A DNA stretch of 64,000 bases from the NCBI RefSeq assembly GCF_047730165.1, contig NZ_CP159834.1:806001-870000 (forward strand), written 5' to 3'. Below, in pieces: positions 26,314 to 35,982 of the stretch; position 1 is the first letter of the stretch, and each line of letters starts with the position of its first letter. This DNA comes from Patiriisocius sp047730165. GTDB taxonomy: Bacteria > Bacteroidota > Bacteroidia > Flavobacteriales > Flavobacteriaceae. Position numbers and translations under genes: made by a program. The notes under the pieces were generated by a model. It had not been told where the DNA came from. It searched no databases and was given only the letters and a program-made list of their open reading frames with translations.

Positions 26314-27279
26314 ATGAGAATCCTCACAGGAATCCAAAGCACAGGAACACCACATTTAGGGAATATATTAGGCGCATTAATCCCGGCCATCCAGATGGCT
26401 AATGACCCTGATAACGAATCATTTCTTTTCATCGCAGATATGCACTCGCTTACGCAGATTAAAGATGGCGCCACGCTAAGAGAGAACACTTACAGCACCG
26501 CTGCCACGTGGTTAGCCTTTGGATTAAATATTGAAAAATCTGTTTTCTATCGCCAGAGTGACATCCCACAAGTGACAGAATTATCTTGGTACTTAAGCTG
26601 CTTCTTTCCATATAAGCGATTAATGCTGGCACATAGTTTTAAAGACAAAGCAGATAGATTAGACGATGTAAACGCTGGGCTTTTTACCTACCCAATGTTA
26701 ATGGCGGCAGATATACTTTTATACGATGCAGAGATTATTCCAGTAGGGAAAGATCAGATGCAACATATAGAAATGACTCGTGACGTTGCTTCTCGTTTTC
26801 ACGCTCAACTAGGCGACACCTTTGTAATGCCTGAAGGTAAAGTACAAAAAGACACCATGCTTATCCCAGGAACAGATGGTGCTAAAATGAGTAAGTCAAA
26901 AGGAAACACTATTAATATTTTTCTGCCAGAAAAAAAACTGCGCAAGCAAATAATGGGCATTCAGACAGATAGTACTCCCCTTGAAGAACCTAAGGATTGG
27001 AAAACATGTAACTGTTTTACACTCTACAATTTATTAGCTTCAGAAGCTGAAATCACGCAGATGAAAGCAAATTATGAGAGTGGAAATTACGGTTACGGTC
27101 ACGCTAAGCAAGCCCTCTACGAACTCATTTTAAACAAGTTTGAAACACCCCGTGAGCGCTACAACCATTTTATGGATAATAAGAATGAGATAGATAGTGC
27201 TTTAAAAATAGGTGCTGAAAAAGCAACATCTGTTGCTAGTGAAGTAATAAAGAGAGTGCGAACTAAAGTAGGTTACTAA
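26314..27279 (+). CDS. trpS: Tryptophan--tRNA ligase
   Basis: A 321-residue class I aminoacyl-tRNA synthetase that charges tRNA-Trp. The HIGH-type motif is TPHLGN (12-17) and the KMSKS loop is at 191-195 (GAKMSKSKGN). YPMLMAADILLYDAE and VPVGKDQ-like (IPVGKDQMQHIE) are TrpRS signatures. A TAAATTTG box at 26194-26201 is a possible -7 element in the 268-base upstream gap. The stop overlaps the stop of the convergent CapK-like gene by three to four bases, leaving no room for a terminator between them. Confidence 0.96.
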   Translation: MRILTGIQSTGTPHLGNILGALIPAIQMANDPDNESFLFIADMHSLTQIKDGATLRENTYSTAATWLAFGLNIEKSVFYRQSDIPQVTELSWYLSCFFPYKRLMLAHSFKDKADRLDDVNAGLFTYPMLMAADILLYDAEIIPVGKDQMQHIEMTRDVASRFHAQLGDTFVMPEGKVQKDTMLIPGTDGAKMSKSKGNTINIFLPEKKLRKQIMGIQTDSTPLEEPKDWKTCNCFTLYNLLASEAEITQMKANYESGNYGYGHAKQALYELILNKFETPRERYNHFMDNKNEIDSALKIGAEKATSVASEVIKRVRTKVGY

Positions 27280-28697
27280 ATTTTTGATGCAAACTGCTTT
27301 AACTTTCCACGATTTGCGCGATCAAGTACAGAAACTTTTTTAAAATGTACGATGAGCCCTTCTTCTAGATACGTGACAACCGCTTTTCTTATGCGCTGCT
27401 CTTCGTTAGAGGTTAAGGCAGTATCCGCAACGTAGGTAATATGAAAGCAATCCACCTTGGTTTGTTCAATAATAAACTCCTTTACATTGCCATCGTCTTC
27501 TATGACACTTTTAGTCACGTAATAAAAAGTCAATCCTGGTACTTGTTTACCACTTGGTAATTTTGCTACATCATTTGTTCTTCCTACTAGTATTTCTAAT
27601 ATAGGCTTTTTAGCAGTGCTTGATTTTGCAATAACGCCGTGGTCGCCTATATCGTAACGAATCATAGGATGCGCTTTGTTATAGAGCGACGTAATAATAA
27701 TTCGCCCAGGCATTCCATTAGGGACAGGCTGGTTATTATCATCTAGAATTTCTACAAACAGCGTTTCACTATTTAAAACAAATTCACCTTGTGGGTTTTC
27801 AAAGGCGATAAGGTCAAGTTCGCTAGCGCCATATTCATTATACACAGGAATCCCTAAGGTATCCTCCATTAATTTTTTATCACTTTCGTAGAGCATTTCG
27901 CTAGTCACAATACAACAGGTTAAAGTAGGGCAGACCTCTTTTAAGTTGCTGTTTTTCTTTTTAAGAAACTTAGCAAAAAGCACAATAGCGCTCGTATAAC
28001 CATTAATATATTTAAACGGTTTTTGGGAGAAGACTTTTAAAAACTGTTCCAGTTTCTCATCAGATAAATCAAAAATAGGAAAGCGATATCTGTTGCTTAA
28101 GCGGTCTTTTAATCGCTCCTTGTAATAACCTATGCTGTCTAATGGAATTCCGTAAAATCGTGCTTGTAGCGATGTGTTAAAATCAATTCCATGCCAAGAA
28201 AAGCGATCCATAATTTCTGCCCAAGTGAAGGCGTGACAAAACTTATCTTTAGCAAAAACAAAAGGATGCCCGCTACTCCCCGAGGTTTTATTAACGTAGA
28301 CATTCTTATTAGAAAAGCCATGTGATAATCGCTCGACCAACGGTTGTTGTAAATCTGCTTTGGTCATCACTGGTAAAGCATCCCAGCTTCGGAAATATGC
28401 TAGGTTTGAAAATTTAATATAAAAATCACTCTCCCTTAAGTGATAAGAGACAATATCTTTTTTCAGTTTTTCGACATACACTGAATACTCCTTCTCACTA
28501 ATTGCTTGAATTGCTTGCAGCCTCTTTTTAGCCTCCTTTATAGGGAAGCCTTTTAGCTGCAGGGTTTTTTCAAAAAGGTTCAAGTTTAAATTGGTTTTAA
28601 TGACAAGGTGTAAAAATACGTAGATTAAGCGAGTTCCAGTTTTTTTAATCTTTTTGCTTAAAAAAACTTCCCGCTCCCAACTTCTTTCTCCCCACAT
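27276..28697 (-). CDS. PaaK/CapK-family AMP-dependent ligase
   Basis: A 473-residue protein of the phenylacetate-CoA ligase/CapK family (adenylate-forming enzymes). The phosphate-binding loop is KTSGSSGHPFVF, and YNEYGASELDLIA is the A5-type motif; IITSLYNKAHPMIRYDIGDHG and VGRTNDVAKLPSG complete the family pattern. CapK-like members are common in polysaccharide loci, but the acid substrate is unknown. The ATG at 28697 gives 45-50 residues before conserved sequence, so a later start is possible. It diverges from purD (40 bases apart). Confidence 0.82.
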   Translation of the reverse strand: MWGERSWEREVFLSKKIKKTGTRLIYVFLHLVIKTNLNLNLFEKTLQLKGFPIKEAKKRLQAIQAISEKEYSVYVEKLKKDIVSYHLRESDFYIKFSNLAYFRSWDALPVMTKADLQQPLVERLSHGFSNKNVYVNKTSGSSGHPFVFAKDKFCHAFTWAEIMDRFSWHGIDFNTSLQARFYGIPLDSIGYYKERLKDRLSNRYRFPIFDLSDEKLEQFLKVFSQKPFKYINGYTSAIVLFAKFLKKKNSNLKEVCPTLTCCIVTSEMLYESDKKLMEDTLGIPVYNEYGASELDLIAFENPQGEFVLNSETLFVEILDDNNQPVPNGMPGRIIITSLYNKAHPMIRYDIGDHGVIAKSSTAKKPILEILVGRTNDVAKLPSGKQVPGLTFYYVTKSVIEDDGNVKEFIIEQTKVDCFHITYVADTALTSNEEQRIRKAVVTYLEEGLIVHFKKVSVLDRANRGKLKQFASKI

Positions 28698-28737
28698 TTT
28701 CCCCTATTTTTACACCTTTAGAAAAAACCCATACACT

Positions 28738-30006
28738 ATGAATATTCTCGTATTAGGATCTGGAGGTCGCGAACATACTTTTGCTTACCAATTGGCCAAA
28801 AGTGAACGTTGCAAAAATATTTTTGTAGCTCCAGGAAATGCCGGTACTGCTGCTATTGCAACCAACGTTGCTTTGTCAGTAACAGATTTTTCTGCCATTG
28901 AAAAATGCGTCGTTGAGAATCACATTAATATGGTTATCGTAGGGCCAGAAGATCCATTAGTACAAGGCATCACTGACTATTTTGCTGAAACGCCAAGCCT
29001 TAAAAAAGTGCAAATCATTGGGCCATCAAAAAGAGGTGCTTTACTGGAAGGAAGTAAAGAGCGCGCAAAAGAGTTTATGATGGCGCACAACATACCGACT
29101 GCCGCCTACGCGAGTTTTACAAAAGCTAGCCTAGAAGCAGGTAAACAATTTTTAGAGACCCTATCTCCACCCTACGTACTTAAAGCAGACGGCTTAGCCG
29201 CTGGAAAAGGAGTGTTGATTATAGAAGATATTTCCGAAGCAAAAATGGAACTAGAGGCAATGTTGAGCGGGAAGTTTGGTGATGCTAGTACAACTGTTGT
29301 GATCGAAGAATTTTTAGATGGAATAGAGTTGAGCGTGTTTGTTTTAACAGACGGTAAAAACTATAAAGTGCTGCCTACCGCAAAAGATTATAAAAGAATA
29401 GGAGAAGGTGATAAAGGATTAAACACCGGTGGAATGGGCGCAATATCTCCCGTCCCTTTTGCAGATGATGTATTGATGCAAAAAATAGAAGAGCGTATTG
29501 TAAAACCTACTGTTAACGGTCTTAAAAAAGAAAAAATAGATTACAAGGGGTTTGTGTTTATCGGAATTATAAAAGTTGGCGAGGAGCCTTACGTGATAGA
29601 ATACAATGTACGTATGGGCGACCCAGAAACGGAAGTGGTCTTGCCAAGAATAAAGACAGATTTCGTTGATCTTATGGAAGCAACATACGAGCAAAACCTA
29701 GATATTATGCCTCTCGAGATTGATGAAAGAAGCGCCGCAACTATTATGCTCGTTTCTGGCGGATATCCAGAGGCCTATGATAAAGGAAAGAAAATAACGG
29801 GTGTAGAAAATGTGAGTGACTCGATCGTTTTTCACGCAGGAACAAAGCTAGAGGGAAATGATGTGGTTACCAATGGAGGTCGCGTGATCGCAGTAACATC
29901 ACTAGATGCTGACTATAAAAATGCCATTAAAAAATCCTACCAAAATTGTGAAAAAATCACTTTTGATAGGATGTATTATAGAACCGATATCGGTTTTGAT
30001 CTTTAA
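28738..30006 (+). CDS. purD: Phosphoribosylamine--glycine ligase
   Basis: GAR synthetase (422 aa), an ATP-grasp enzyme of purine biosynthesis that joins glycine to phosphoribosylamine. The start at 28738 gives the canonical N-terminus MNILVLGSGGREHTFAY; the upstream in-frame ATG at 28654 lies inside the divergent gene and is rejected. KADGLAAGKGV, FGDASTTVVIEEFLDG and YNVRMGDPETEVVLPRI are diagnostic ATP-grasp/PurD blocks. Length is normal. Confidence 0.96.
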   Translation: MNILVLGSGGREHTFAYQLAKSERCKNIFVAPGNAGTAAIATNVALSVTDFSAIEKCVVENHINMVIVGPEDPLVQGITDYFAETPSLKKVQIIGPSKRGALLEGSKERAKEFMMAHNIPTAAYASFTKASLEAGKQFLETLSPPYVLKADGLAAGKGVLIIEDISEAKMELEAMLSGKFGDASTTVVIEEFLDGIELSVFVLTDGKNYKVLPTAKDYKRIGEGDKGLNTGGMGAISPVPFADDVLMQKIEERIVKPTVNGLKKEKIDYKGFVFIGIIKVGEEPYVIEYNVRMGDPETEVVLPRIKTDFVDLMEATYEQNLDIMPLEIDERSAATIMLVSGGYPEAYDKGKKITGVENVSDSIVFHAGTKLEGNDVVTNGGRVIAVTSLDADYKNAIKKSYQNCEKITFDRMYYRTDIGFDL

Positions 30007-30008
30007 AT

Positions 30009-30269
30009 CTAGTATCCGTCGTGATACTTATCACCACCTAAAAACGAGTGGGAAGTTGAAGTTCTGTCCTCTTCATTGTTGTCGTTAAAGCCCTTAAGTT
30101 GCTTCATCCAGTAAGCAAAAGCTACAATTAAAATAGCAAAAAATATCCAGTTCATGAAGTTTGCAAGACCCCAGGACTCAACCTCTGTGGCTCGCATCCA
30201 GTTAAAAGGTGCAAATAAAACATTCTCTGTAATTTCTTGAATCGCGTTATAAACGTCTGTTAAAGCCAT
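30009..30269 (-). CDS. DUF6341 family small membrane protein
   Basis: An 86-residue protein with one membrane segment (about 33-53, NFMNWIFFAILIVAFAYWMKQL) and a hydrophilic C-terminus (FNDNNEEDRTSTSHSFLGGD). This build, its place after purD and its divergence from a DUF6427 gene match the small flavobacterial DUF6341 proteins. Function unknown. Its stop lies two bases from that of purD (convergent). Confidence 0.8.
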   Translation of the reverse strand: MALTDVYNAIQEITENVLFAPFNWMRATEVESWGLANFMNWIFFAILIVAFAYWMKQLKGFNDNNEEDRTSTSHSFLGGDKYHDGY

Positions 30270-30310
30270 ATCTTTAAATTTATTTTACAAAAGTAAAAAA
30301 ATAACCTCGT

Positions 30311-31258
30311 ATGCTCGCAAGCTTTTTCGGTAAATCTAAGCCAATAAATTATGTGCTTCTTAGCGCACTGTTATTTATCGGGTTTCTAGCCGCAATTTTT
30401 AAAGGCAGTATCCCATTTTCATCTCCTCCGGAAATACTAACGGCGCTATCACTTCTGCTGCTATTAATTTTTAGCTTATTACTTTTAGATTTTGTGATTC
30501 GAAAGAATAATCTCACGGGTAAAAATACCTATGGGATTCTATTTTTCACCTTATTTATCATTCAGCTTCCTGTGATACACGAAAGTCCGCAGATCATCTG
30601 GGCGATGCTCTGTTTAATGCTGGCAACCCGCAGATTCTTATCGCTTAACTCAGATATAAACATAGAAAAGAAAATACTCGACGCTTCTTTTTATATCGCG
30701 ATTGCAGGCTTATTCTTCCCCTGGTGTTGGTTGTTTTTTGGAGTACTCTTTCTAAGTATTCTCTTGCATACTGCAGTGCAGCTGCGCTATTTAATAATAC
30801 CGGTAATAGGCGTGCTCGTGGTTTTTATTCTTAAAACTACGTATCACTTTTTGGTAGATGATGGTTTTGAATGGTTTTTTACGCCGTGGTTTGAGATGTC
30901 ATTTAGCTTCGGGGCTTATAACTCGCTTGGTATTTTGATTACCGCATTATTAGTCGCTTTATTTATACTATGGATGGGAACTATGCGCCTTATAAGAATT
31001 CCTTCATTACCTAAAAAAGAACGATCCCGCGCTTGGCTCATGCTTATAGTTCTAGTCTTCACATTGTTTATGGCTGTTTTGGGCGATGTAAAAACGGGAG
31101 CAGAATTATTATTGCCAGTATTCCCTTTAGCCATTATTTCGGCAAACTTCCTTGAGGTTAATGAAGGCTCAGGACGCGCAAAGCCCTTTGACTTTTGGTT
31201 CAAAGAATTACTAATGTGGTTTTTATTGCTTATTTCCTTAGTGCTTTTAATTGTGTGA
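30311..31258 (+). CDS. DUF6427 family polytopic membrane protein
   Basis: A 315-residue membrane protein with about nine hydrophobic segments and the family N-terminus MLASFFGKSKPINYVLLSALLF. Function unknown; it is conserved in Flavobacteriia. It overlaps the next gene by four bases (GTGA), so the putative nuclease is translationally coupled to it. Confidence 0.82.
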   Translation: MLASFFGKSKPINYVLLSALLFIGFLAAIFKGSIPFSSPPEILTALSLLLLLIFSLLLLDFVIRKNNLTGKNTYGILFFTLFIIQLPVIHESPQIIWAMLCLMLATRRFLSLNSDINIEKKILDASFYIAIAGLFFPWCWLFFGVLFLSILLHTAVQLRYLIIPVIGVLVVFILKTTYHFLVDDGFEWFFTPWFEMSFSFGAYNSLGILITALLVALFILWMGTMRLIRIPSLPKKERSRAWLMLIVLVFTLFMAVLGDVKTGAELLLPVFPLAIISANFLEVNEGSGRAKPFDFWFKELLMWFLLLISLVLLIV

Positions 31259-31899
31259 AAAAGCTAAATCTCATACATATAGAACAGCAGCTCAAACATC
31301 GTTGGGACTATAAATATGTGTGGAAACGGAAACAGAATAATATTTGGGATTCTTACACTTCATATATCTATACTACTCAAAATTGGGAGGATCTTATCCC
31401 AAAAATAGCACAAACGGTTGCGGAGCATGCCTTAGATAAACACGAGCTCTTTTACTACGCAAGTAATCGCTGGTATAACTTCTGGAGTGCCCTGGCAGTA
31501 GAGCAGCTCTTTACCGAAATTGCCGGCATCACACCTGTTGAAAACAGTAAAGACCGAGAGAAAGATTTTTATCTCAAGGGGATTCCTTTTGATCATAAAA
31601 CTTCCGTCTTTCCAAAAGGTTTTGGATACGATGTGAACTATGCGCATACCAATGAAATAGAGCTGATCACTTGGCTTTACGAGCATCAAAGTAGCCAACA
31701 GCGATTTCATTTAAAGAATAGACTTTTTGTTATTGTTCACGATAAAAACGGAGAACACTGGAAGATAAAAGCAAAACTTTCGCTCATTGCAAAATGCATT
31801 AAAAATTATATGAAAAGCTATCATGAAGACCAACTTCAAAAGGTTATTTTTGCTGATAATAAAACAGCCCAAAGCGATATCATTTGGGTACAGCAATGA
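31255..31899 (+). CDS. Putative type II restriction endonuclease (PD-(D/E)xK-like)
   Basis: 214 residues from the GTG at 31255, which overlaps the DUF6427 stop as GTGA; a longer frame from 31195 is buried in that gene. I do not recognise a named family. The stretch REKDFYLKGIPFDHKTSVFP (101-120) has D104, D113 and K115 in the spacing of a PD-(D/E)xK nuclease core, and an upstream helix carries E84. It overlaps the next gene, a DNA adenine methyltransferase, by four bases (ATGA). Motif plus location suggest the cutting half of a restriction-modification pair. Nuclease activity is inferred, not shown; a Vsr-like or regulatory role is possible. Confidence 0.62.
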   Translation: MKKLNLIHIEQQLKHRWDYKYVWKRKQNNIWDSYTSYIYTTQNWEDLIPKIAQTVAEHALDKHELFYYASNRWYNFWSALAVEQLFTEIAGITPVENSKDREKDFYLKGIPFDHKTSVFPKGFGYDVNYAHTNEIELITWLYEHQSSQQRFHLKNRLFVIVHDKNGEHWKIKAKLSLIAKCIKNYMKSYHEDQLQKVIFADNKTAQSDIIWVQQ

Positions 31900-32894
31900 A
31901 CTATATAGGCAGTAAAAATAGTCTCTCTTCTTTTATCCTCAGCACAGTGCAAAACGTGGTGGGCGATGGTCTGTCTACAAAAACGTTTGCAGACATTTTT
32001 GCAGGAACAGGTAGTGTGGGAAGAACATTTAAGCCTTTGGTAAAGCAGGTCATTGCTAATGATGTTGAATACTACAGCTACATCTTAAACCGAAATTATA
32101 TAGGCAACCATACTTCTTTAAAATATCAAACTTTTATCACGAAATTAAATGAGTTGGACGGTGTTGAAGGGTTTATATTTCAGCAATATGCAGAAGGAGG
32201 TAGTGAAGGTCGCTTGTATTTCAGCAATGAAAACGGTAAAAAAATAGACGCAGCCAGACGACAGATTGAATCCTGGAAAGTTGAAAATAAATTATCTGAA
32301 GAACTGTATTTTTTCTTATTAGCTTCCTTGTTAGAGAGTGCAGATAAAGTGGCAAATACAGCCTCTGTTTATGGTGCGTATTTAAAAAGTCTAAAAAAGA
32401 CTGCTCAAAAAAAGCTAGTGCTCGCACCTGCGGTATTTCAGGAAACAGAAAAAGGGCATCAAGTTTTTCAAGAGGACAGCAATACACTTATAAAAGATAT
32501 TTCTGGCGATATTCTATATCTAGACCCGCCTTATAACGCACGACAGTATGGCGCCAACTACCATTTACTCACCACTATCGCAAAATATGATACCTTTGTA
32601 CCCAGAGGGAAAACAGGTTTGCGGGAGTATTATAAAAGTGCTTATTGTAGGAAGAATGAGGTGTTAGATTCCTTTACACAGTTGATAGCAGACGCACAAT
32701 TTAAGTACATATTCTTAAGTTATAATAACGAGGGATTGATGTCGCAAGAAGATGTTGAAAAAGTGATGACCACCCACGGTTCCTACCAACTAGAAACTAA
32801 AAAATATCGTCGTTTTAAAGCCGACAAAACTGAAAATAGAAACCACAAAGCAGATAGTACATTTGAATATCTGCATATTTTAGAGAAAAAATAA
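31896..32894 (+). CDS. D12-class DNA adenine-N6 methyltransferase
   Basis: 332 residues from the ATG at 31896 (MNYIGSKNSL), which overlaps the preceding stop. SAM-binding motif FADIFAGTGSVG (31-42) follows the N-terminal motif X (MNYIGSK), and the catalytic motif is DPPY (210-213) in LYLDPPYNARQYGANYHLL. The RQY...NYHLL extension resembles FokI-type D12 methylases. It would methylate adenine at a specific DNA sequence, which cannot be read from the protein by eye. Paired with the putative nuclease just upstream. In the same run of close-set genes as DUF4254 and the glycosyltransferase. Confidence 0.88.
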   Translation: MNYIGSKNSLSSFILSTVQNVVGDGLSTKTFADIFAGTGSVGRTFKPLVKQVIANDVEYYSYILNRNYIGNHTSLKYQTFITKLNELDGVEGFIFQQYAEGGSEGRLYFSNENGKKIDAARRQIESWKVENKLSEELYFFLLASLLESADKVANTASVYGAYLKSLKKTAQKKLVLAPAVFQETEKGHQVFQEDSNTLIKDISGDILYLDPPYNARQYGANYHLLTTIAKYDTFVPRGKTGLREYYKSAYCRKNEVLDSFTQLIADAQFKYIFLSYNNEGLMSQEDVEKVMTTHGSYQLETKKYRRFKADKTENRNHKADSTFEYLHILEKK

Positions 32895-32899
32895 AACCT

Positions 32900-33511
32900 A
32901 TGACATTTACAGATCTCGCAAACAAGATTTTTATTGAAACCATTGTAAAATATCACCAAAAGAATGATGTGGCACAAGAGTTTTCAAACCCATATGATAA
33001 AGAAGAAAAGCTTCTAGAGCATTTGCTATACAGAAAATGCTGGATTGACACAGTGCAATGGCACTATGAAGACATCATAAGAGATCCCAACATAGACCCA
33101 GTAAGCGCCCTTACTTTAAAAAGGAAAATAGATGCGTCAAATCAAGATCGCACCGATATGGTGGAATATATAGACAGTTATTTTTTAGACAAATACAGCA
33201 GTGTTTCTGCAGATAAAGAAGCAAGGATAAATACAGAAAGCCCAGCTTGGGGTGTTGATAGACTTTCTATCCTTGCCTTAAAAGTATACCACATGAATGA
33301 GGAAGCTACGCGCGATACCGCTAGTATGGAACACAGAAAAACGTGCCAAGTAAAACTAGACACGTTACTTGACCAACGTATAGATTTAAGCACTGCTATT
33401 GATCAACTTTTAAATGACATCGCTACTGGAGTTAAGTATATGAAAGTCTATAAGCAGATGAAAATGTATAATGATGATGAGTTGAACCCTGTGCTTAGGG
33501 GCGAGAAATAA
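32900..33511 (+). CDS. DUF4254 family protein
   Basis: A 203-residue soluble helical protein with the family pattern LEHLLYRKCWIDTVQWHYEDIIRDP, ALTLKRKIDASNQDRTDMVE and AWGVDRLSILALKVYHM. In Bacteroidota it commonly precedes a heptosyltransferase-type glycosyltransferase gene, as here (5 bases upstream), suggesting a role in LPS or surface glycan assembly. Biochemical function unknown. Confidence 0.85.
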   Translation: MTFTDLANKIFIETIVKYHQKNDVAQEFSNPYDKEEKLLEHLLYRKCWIDTVQWHYEDIIRDPNIDPVSALTLKRKIDASNQDRTDMVEYIDSYFLDKYSSVSADKEARINTESPAWGVDRLSILALKVYHMNEEATRDTASMEHRKTCQVKLDTLLDQRIDLSTAIDQLLNDIATGVKYMKVYKQMKMYNDDELNPVLRGEK

Positions 33512-33516
33512 GAGGT

Positions 33517-34548
33517 TTGAAAAAACCCAATCACATATTAGTAATTAGACTTTCTGCAATGGGCGATGCCGCTATGGCAGTCCCTGTTTTACGTACCCTT
33601 TTACAAACCTATCCAGACATAAGGCTAACAGTAATTACTAAACCTTTTTTTGCTGCTTTATTTGAAGAGCTACCACGCACCTCCTGTATTGCCGCAGATG
33701 TGTATGGCAAACACAAAAACTTTGGGTTAATCAGTCTCGCAAAACAAGCAAAAAATCAAGGTATTGATGCCGTGGCAGACTTACACAATGTGCTTCGGTC
33801 TAAAGTGATAAGAAGCTGTCTTAAGCTCGTCGGAATTCCAACAGCTAAAATTGACAAAGGACGTCACGAGAAAAAAAAGCTAGTGAATGCCGCTGGCGGA
33901 AACATCTCCCAACTAAAAAGAACACACCAACGCTATGCAGATGTATTTGCCGGTTTAGGCCTGCCTATTGAATTAGCAAATCATGCATACCCAGAACATA
34001 AAACACTTTCTAAAAAACTCCACGACATTATTGGTCTACAGCCAAGAAAACTTATTGGAATTGCACCATTTGCTGCTCACAAAGGAAAAGTATACCCTTT
34101 GTCTTTTATGAAAGAAGTGATCCGTCAACTAGATGAAATAGGTTCTTATAAAATTTTCCTTTTCGGTGGAGGTAATGAAGAAAAAAGAATGCTCGATGCA
34201 ATTGCGGCACCTTATAGGGAAGTTACTTGTTTGGTTAATGTACTCTCCTTTGAAGAAGAGCTTACGCTCATTTCAAACCTAGATCTAATGGTCTCGATGG
34301 ATAGTGGTAACGGTCATCTCGCCGCTATGTATAATGTAAAGGTCATCACACTCTGGGGAGTAACACATCCTTATGCGGGATTTGCACCCTTTAATCAGCC
34401 CAACGCGCAACAGCTTATCGCTAACAGGGATAAATATGCTCTTATTCCAACCTCCATCTACGGGAACAAATACCCTGAAGCATACGAGAATTGTATGGAG
34501 AGTATTCCTGTAGAAGTAGTAGTTGAGAAAATTTTGGCCGTAATTTAA
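33517..34548 (+). CDS. Glycosyltransferase family 9 (heptosyltransferase-like)
   Basis: A 343-residue GT-B fold enzyme starting at TTG (MKKPNHILVIRLSAMGDAAMAVPVLRTLL). The opening strand with RLSAMGDA is the GT9 acceptor-side signature; IGIAPFAAHKGKVYP and the donor-site LVSMDSGNGHLAAMYNVKVITLWG block are typical. It adds a heptose or related sugar to the LPS core on the cytosolic face. Last gene of the DUF6427-to-GT9 run. Confidence 0.9.
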   Translation: MKKPNHILVIRLSAMGDAAMAVPVLRTLLQTYPDIRLTVITKPFFAALFEELPRTSCIAADVYGKHKNFGLISLAKQAKNQGIDAVADLHNVLRSKVIRSCLKLVGIPTAKIDKGRHEKKKLVNAAGGNISQLKRTHQRYADVFAGLGLPIELANHAYPEHKTLSKKLHDIIGLQPRKLIGIAPFAAHKGKVYPLSFMKEVIRQLDEIGSYKIFLFGGGNEEKRMLDAIAAPYREVTCLVNVLSFEEELTLISNLDLMVSMDSGNGHLAAMYNVKVITLWGVTHPYAGFAPFNQPNAQQLIANRDKYALIPTSIYGNKYPEAYENCMESIPVEVVVEKILAVI

Positions 34549-34560
34549 TCGTGGCTTTAG

Positions 34561-34597
34561 TCAAGCGTAAAAATTCTTTTTTCGCGTTAGACTCCGA
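34561..34597. terminator. Possible terminator between convergent genes
   Basis: An imperfect hairpin in the 54-base gap: the arm AGTCAAGCGTAAAAA is nearly complementary to TTTTTTCGCGTTAGACT. T-rich and A-rich tracts flank the loop. Weak by eye. Confidence 0.4.
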
Positions 34598-34602
34598 TTC
34601 CA

Positions 34603-35652
34603 TTAGACATCATCATAATCTACCACCACTTTTGCGGTTGTAGGGTGCGCTTGGCACGTAAGGATAAAACCATCTGCAATTTCACCGTCTGTTAAGATTT
34701 GGTTTTTGCGCATTTCTGCTTTTCCCTCTTTTACCCTAGCAATGCACGTGCTACAAATACCCCCTTGACACGAGAATGGTGCATCTAGATCTTGCGCTAA
34801 GGCTGCCTCAAGAATAGATTTGTCCTGTGGCATCGTAAAGGTTTTCTCCTCGTCATCTAGTAAAATGGTAATTTCTGTATTGCCATCATGAGCTTCTTCT
34901 AATTCTCCTTCATTTGAAGAAGTAAACAACTCAAAATGCACTAAGCTTTCATTTATTCCGTGATCTTTAAGTGTTGCTGACACTTCATTTATCATTAATT
35001 CTGGTCCGCAAAGGTAGAATCCAGAAAAAGAGGTCTGTTCAAATTTATTTTTCAATAAATAGTTAACAATATCTCCGTTTAATCTGCCTTGTTTTGCTCC
35101 ATATACACGCTCTCTACTAAACACCCATTCTATTTGAAGACGACCGTCGCTTTCTTGCTCTAAAGTCATTAGCTCTTCATAAAACATGGCTTCTTTTTGT
35201 GACTGATTTCCAAAGGCCAATAAAAATGTGCTATTTAGTTCTTCTTTAAGCACTGTTTTTATAATAGATAATACAGGTGTAATTCCACTTCCTGCGGCAA
35301 ACGCCGCATAATTATTTGTGGCGTCTTTATTCGTCTCGCAAATAAATTTTCCCTCTGGCTTCATCACTTCTATTTCATCTCCTTTTTTGAGAGTTTCGTT
35401 GGCGTAGACAGAAAAAGCACCGCCATCTACTTTCTTAATCCCAACCTTAATTGTCCCATCTCCAGGTACACTGCAAATGGAATATGCACGACGTATTTCA
35501 TTACCGTCAAGCGTATGCCTAAACGTAATATACTGACCAGCAGTGAATGAAAAAGTTTCTTTTAAATGCTCTGGTATCACAAAGGATACCAAAACAGCAT
35601 TTGGGGTTTCTTTTTTTACTTCGGAAACAATAAGGGTATGAAAATCGCTCAT
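34603..35652 (-). CDS. PaaE-like flavin reductase with 2Fe-2S ferredoxin domain
   Basis: 349 residues from the ATG at 35652 (MSDFHTL); an upstream frame start at 35712 adds an unlikely extension. An FAD-binding domain (RRAYSICS, 54-61), an NAD(P)-binding domain (GSGITPVLS, 121-129; FYLCGPELM, 212-220) and a C-terminal plant-type ferredoxin domain with ligands C295, C300, C303 and C333. The layout is that of PaaE, the reductase of phenylacetyl-CoA epoxidase. No paa oxygenase genes are in the window, so the electron acceptor is open. Confidence 0.88.
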   Translation of the reverse strand: MSDFHTLIVSEVKKETPNAVLVSFVIPEHLKETFSFTAGQYITFRHTLDGNEIRRAYSICSVPGDGTIKVGIKKVDGGAFSVYANETLKKGDEIEVMKPEGKFICETNKDATNNYAAFAAGSGITPVLSIIKTVLKEELNSTFLLAFGNQSQKEAMFYEELMTLEQESDGRLQIEWVFSRERVYGAKQGRLNGDIVNYLLKNKFEQTSFSGFYLCGPELMINEVSATLKDHGINESLVHFELFTSSNEGELEEAHDGNTEITILLDDEEKTFTMPQDKSILEAALAQDLDAPFSCQGGICSTCIARVKEGKAEMRKNQILTDGEIADGFILTCQAHPTTAKVVVDYDDV

Positions 35653-35982
35653 GTGCATTAAATATTTTGGCAAAAATAAGTAATTAAACGGCAATCTATT
35701 ATTACATAACATAGTCTTAACAAGAGTAGAGCAAGTGTTTTTCTTTTGCTAAAATAAAATGGAAATTCTCAACAGAAATCGCACCCATAAATGAGGCACA
35801 TTATCACGTAATTTTTAAAGGCTTAAAATTTCCGAAGTAAGCATGAAGCCTAGTAAACCCCTTAATTTTTAATCACTAAGAAGCGCTTATACCTAAATTA
35901 ATAGTATTTTTACGGCTCTCTTGACTTTTTTATACTAAAAGCTGGGCTTTTAAGTTATTAATACGGATAAACAGGACAGATT
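35653..35982. other. 330-base divergent intergenic region
   Basis: Lies between the reductase gene and sprE, which point away from each other. It contains a copy of the 16-base element (reverse complement of ACTTCGGAAATTTTAA at 35823-35838) and an AT-rich stretch with TATTTTTA near 35907, a possible -7 box for sprE. No small gene seen. Confidence 0.5.
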
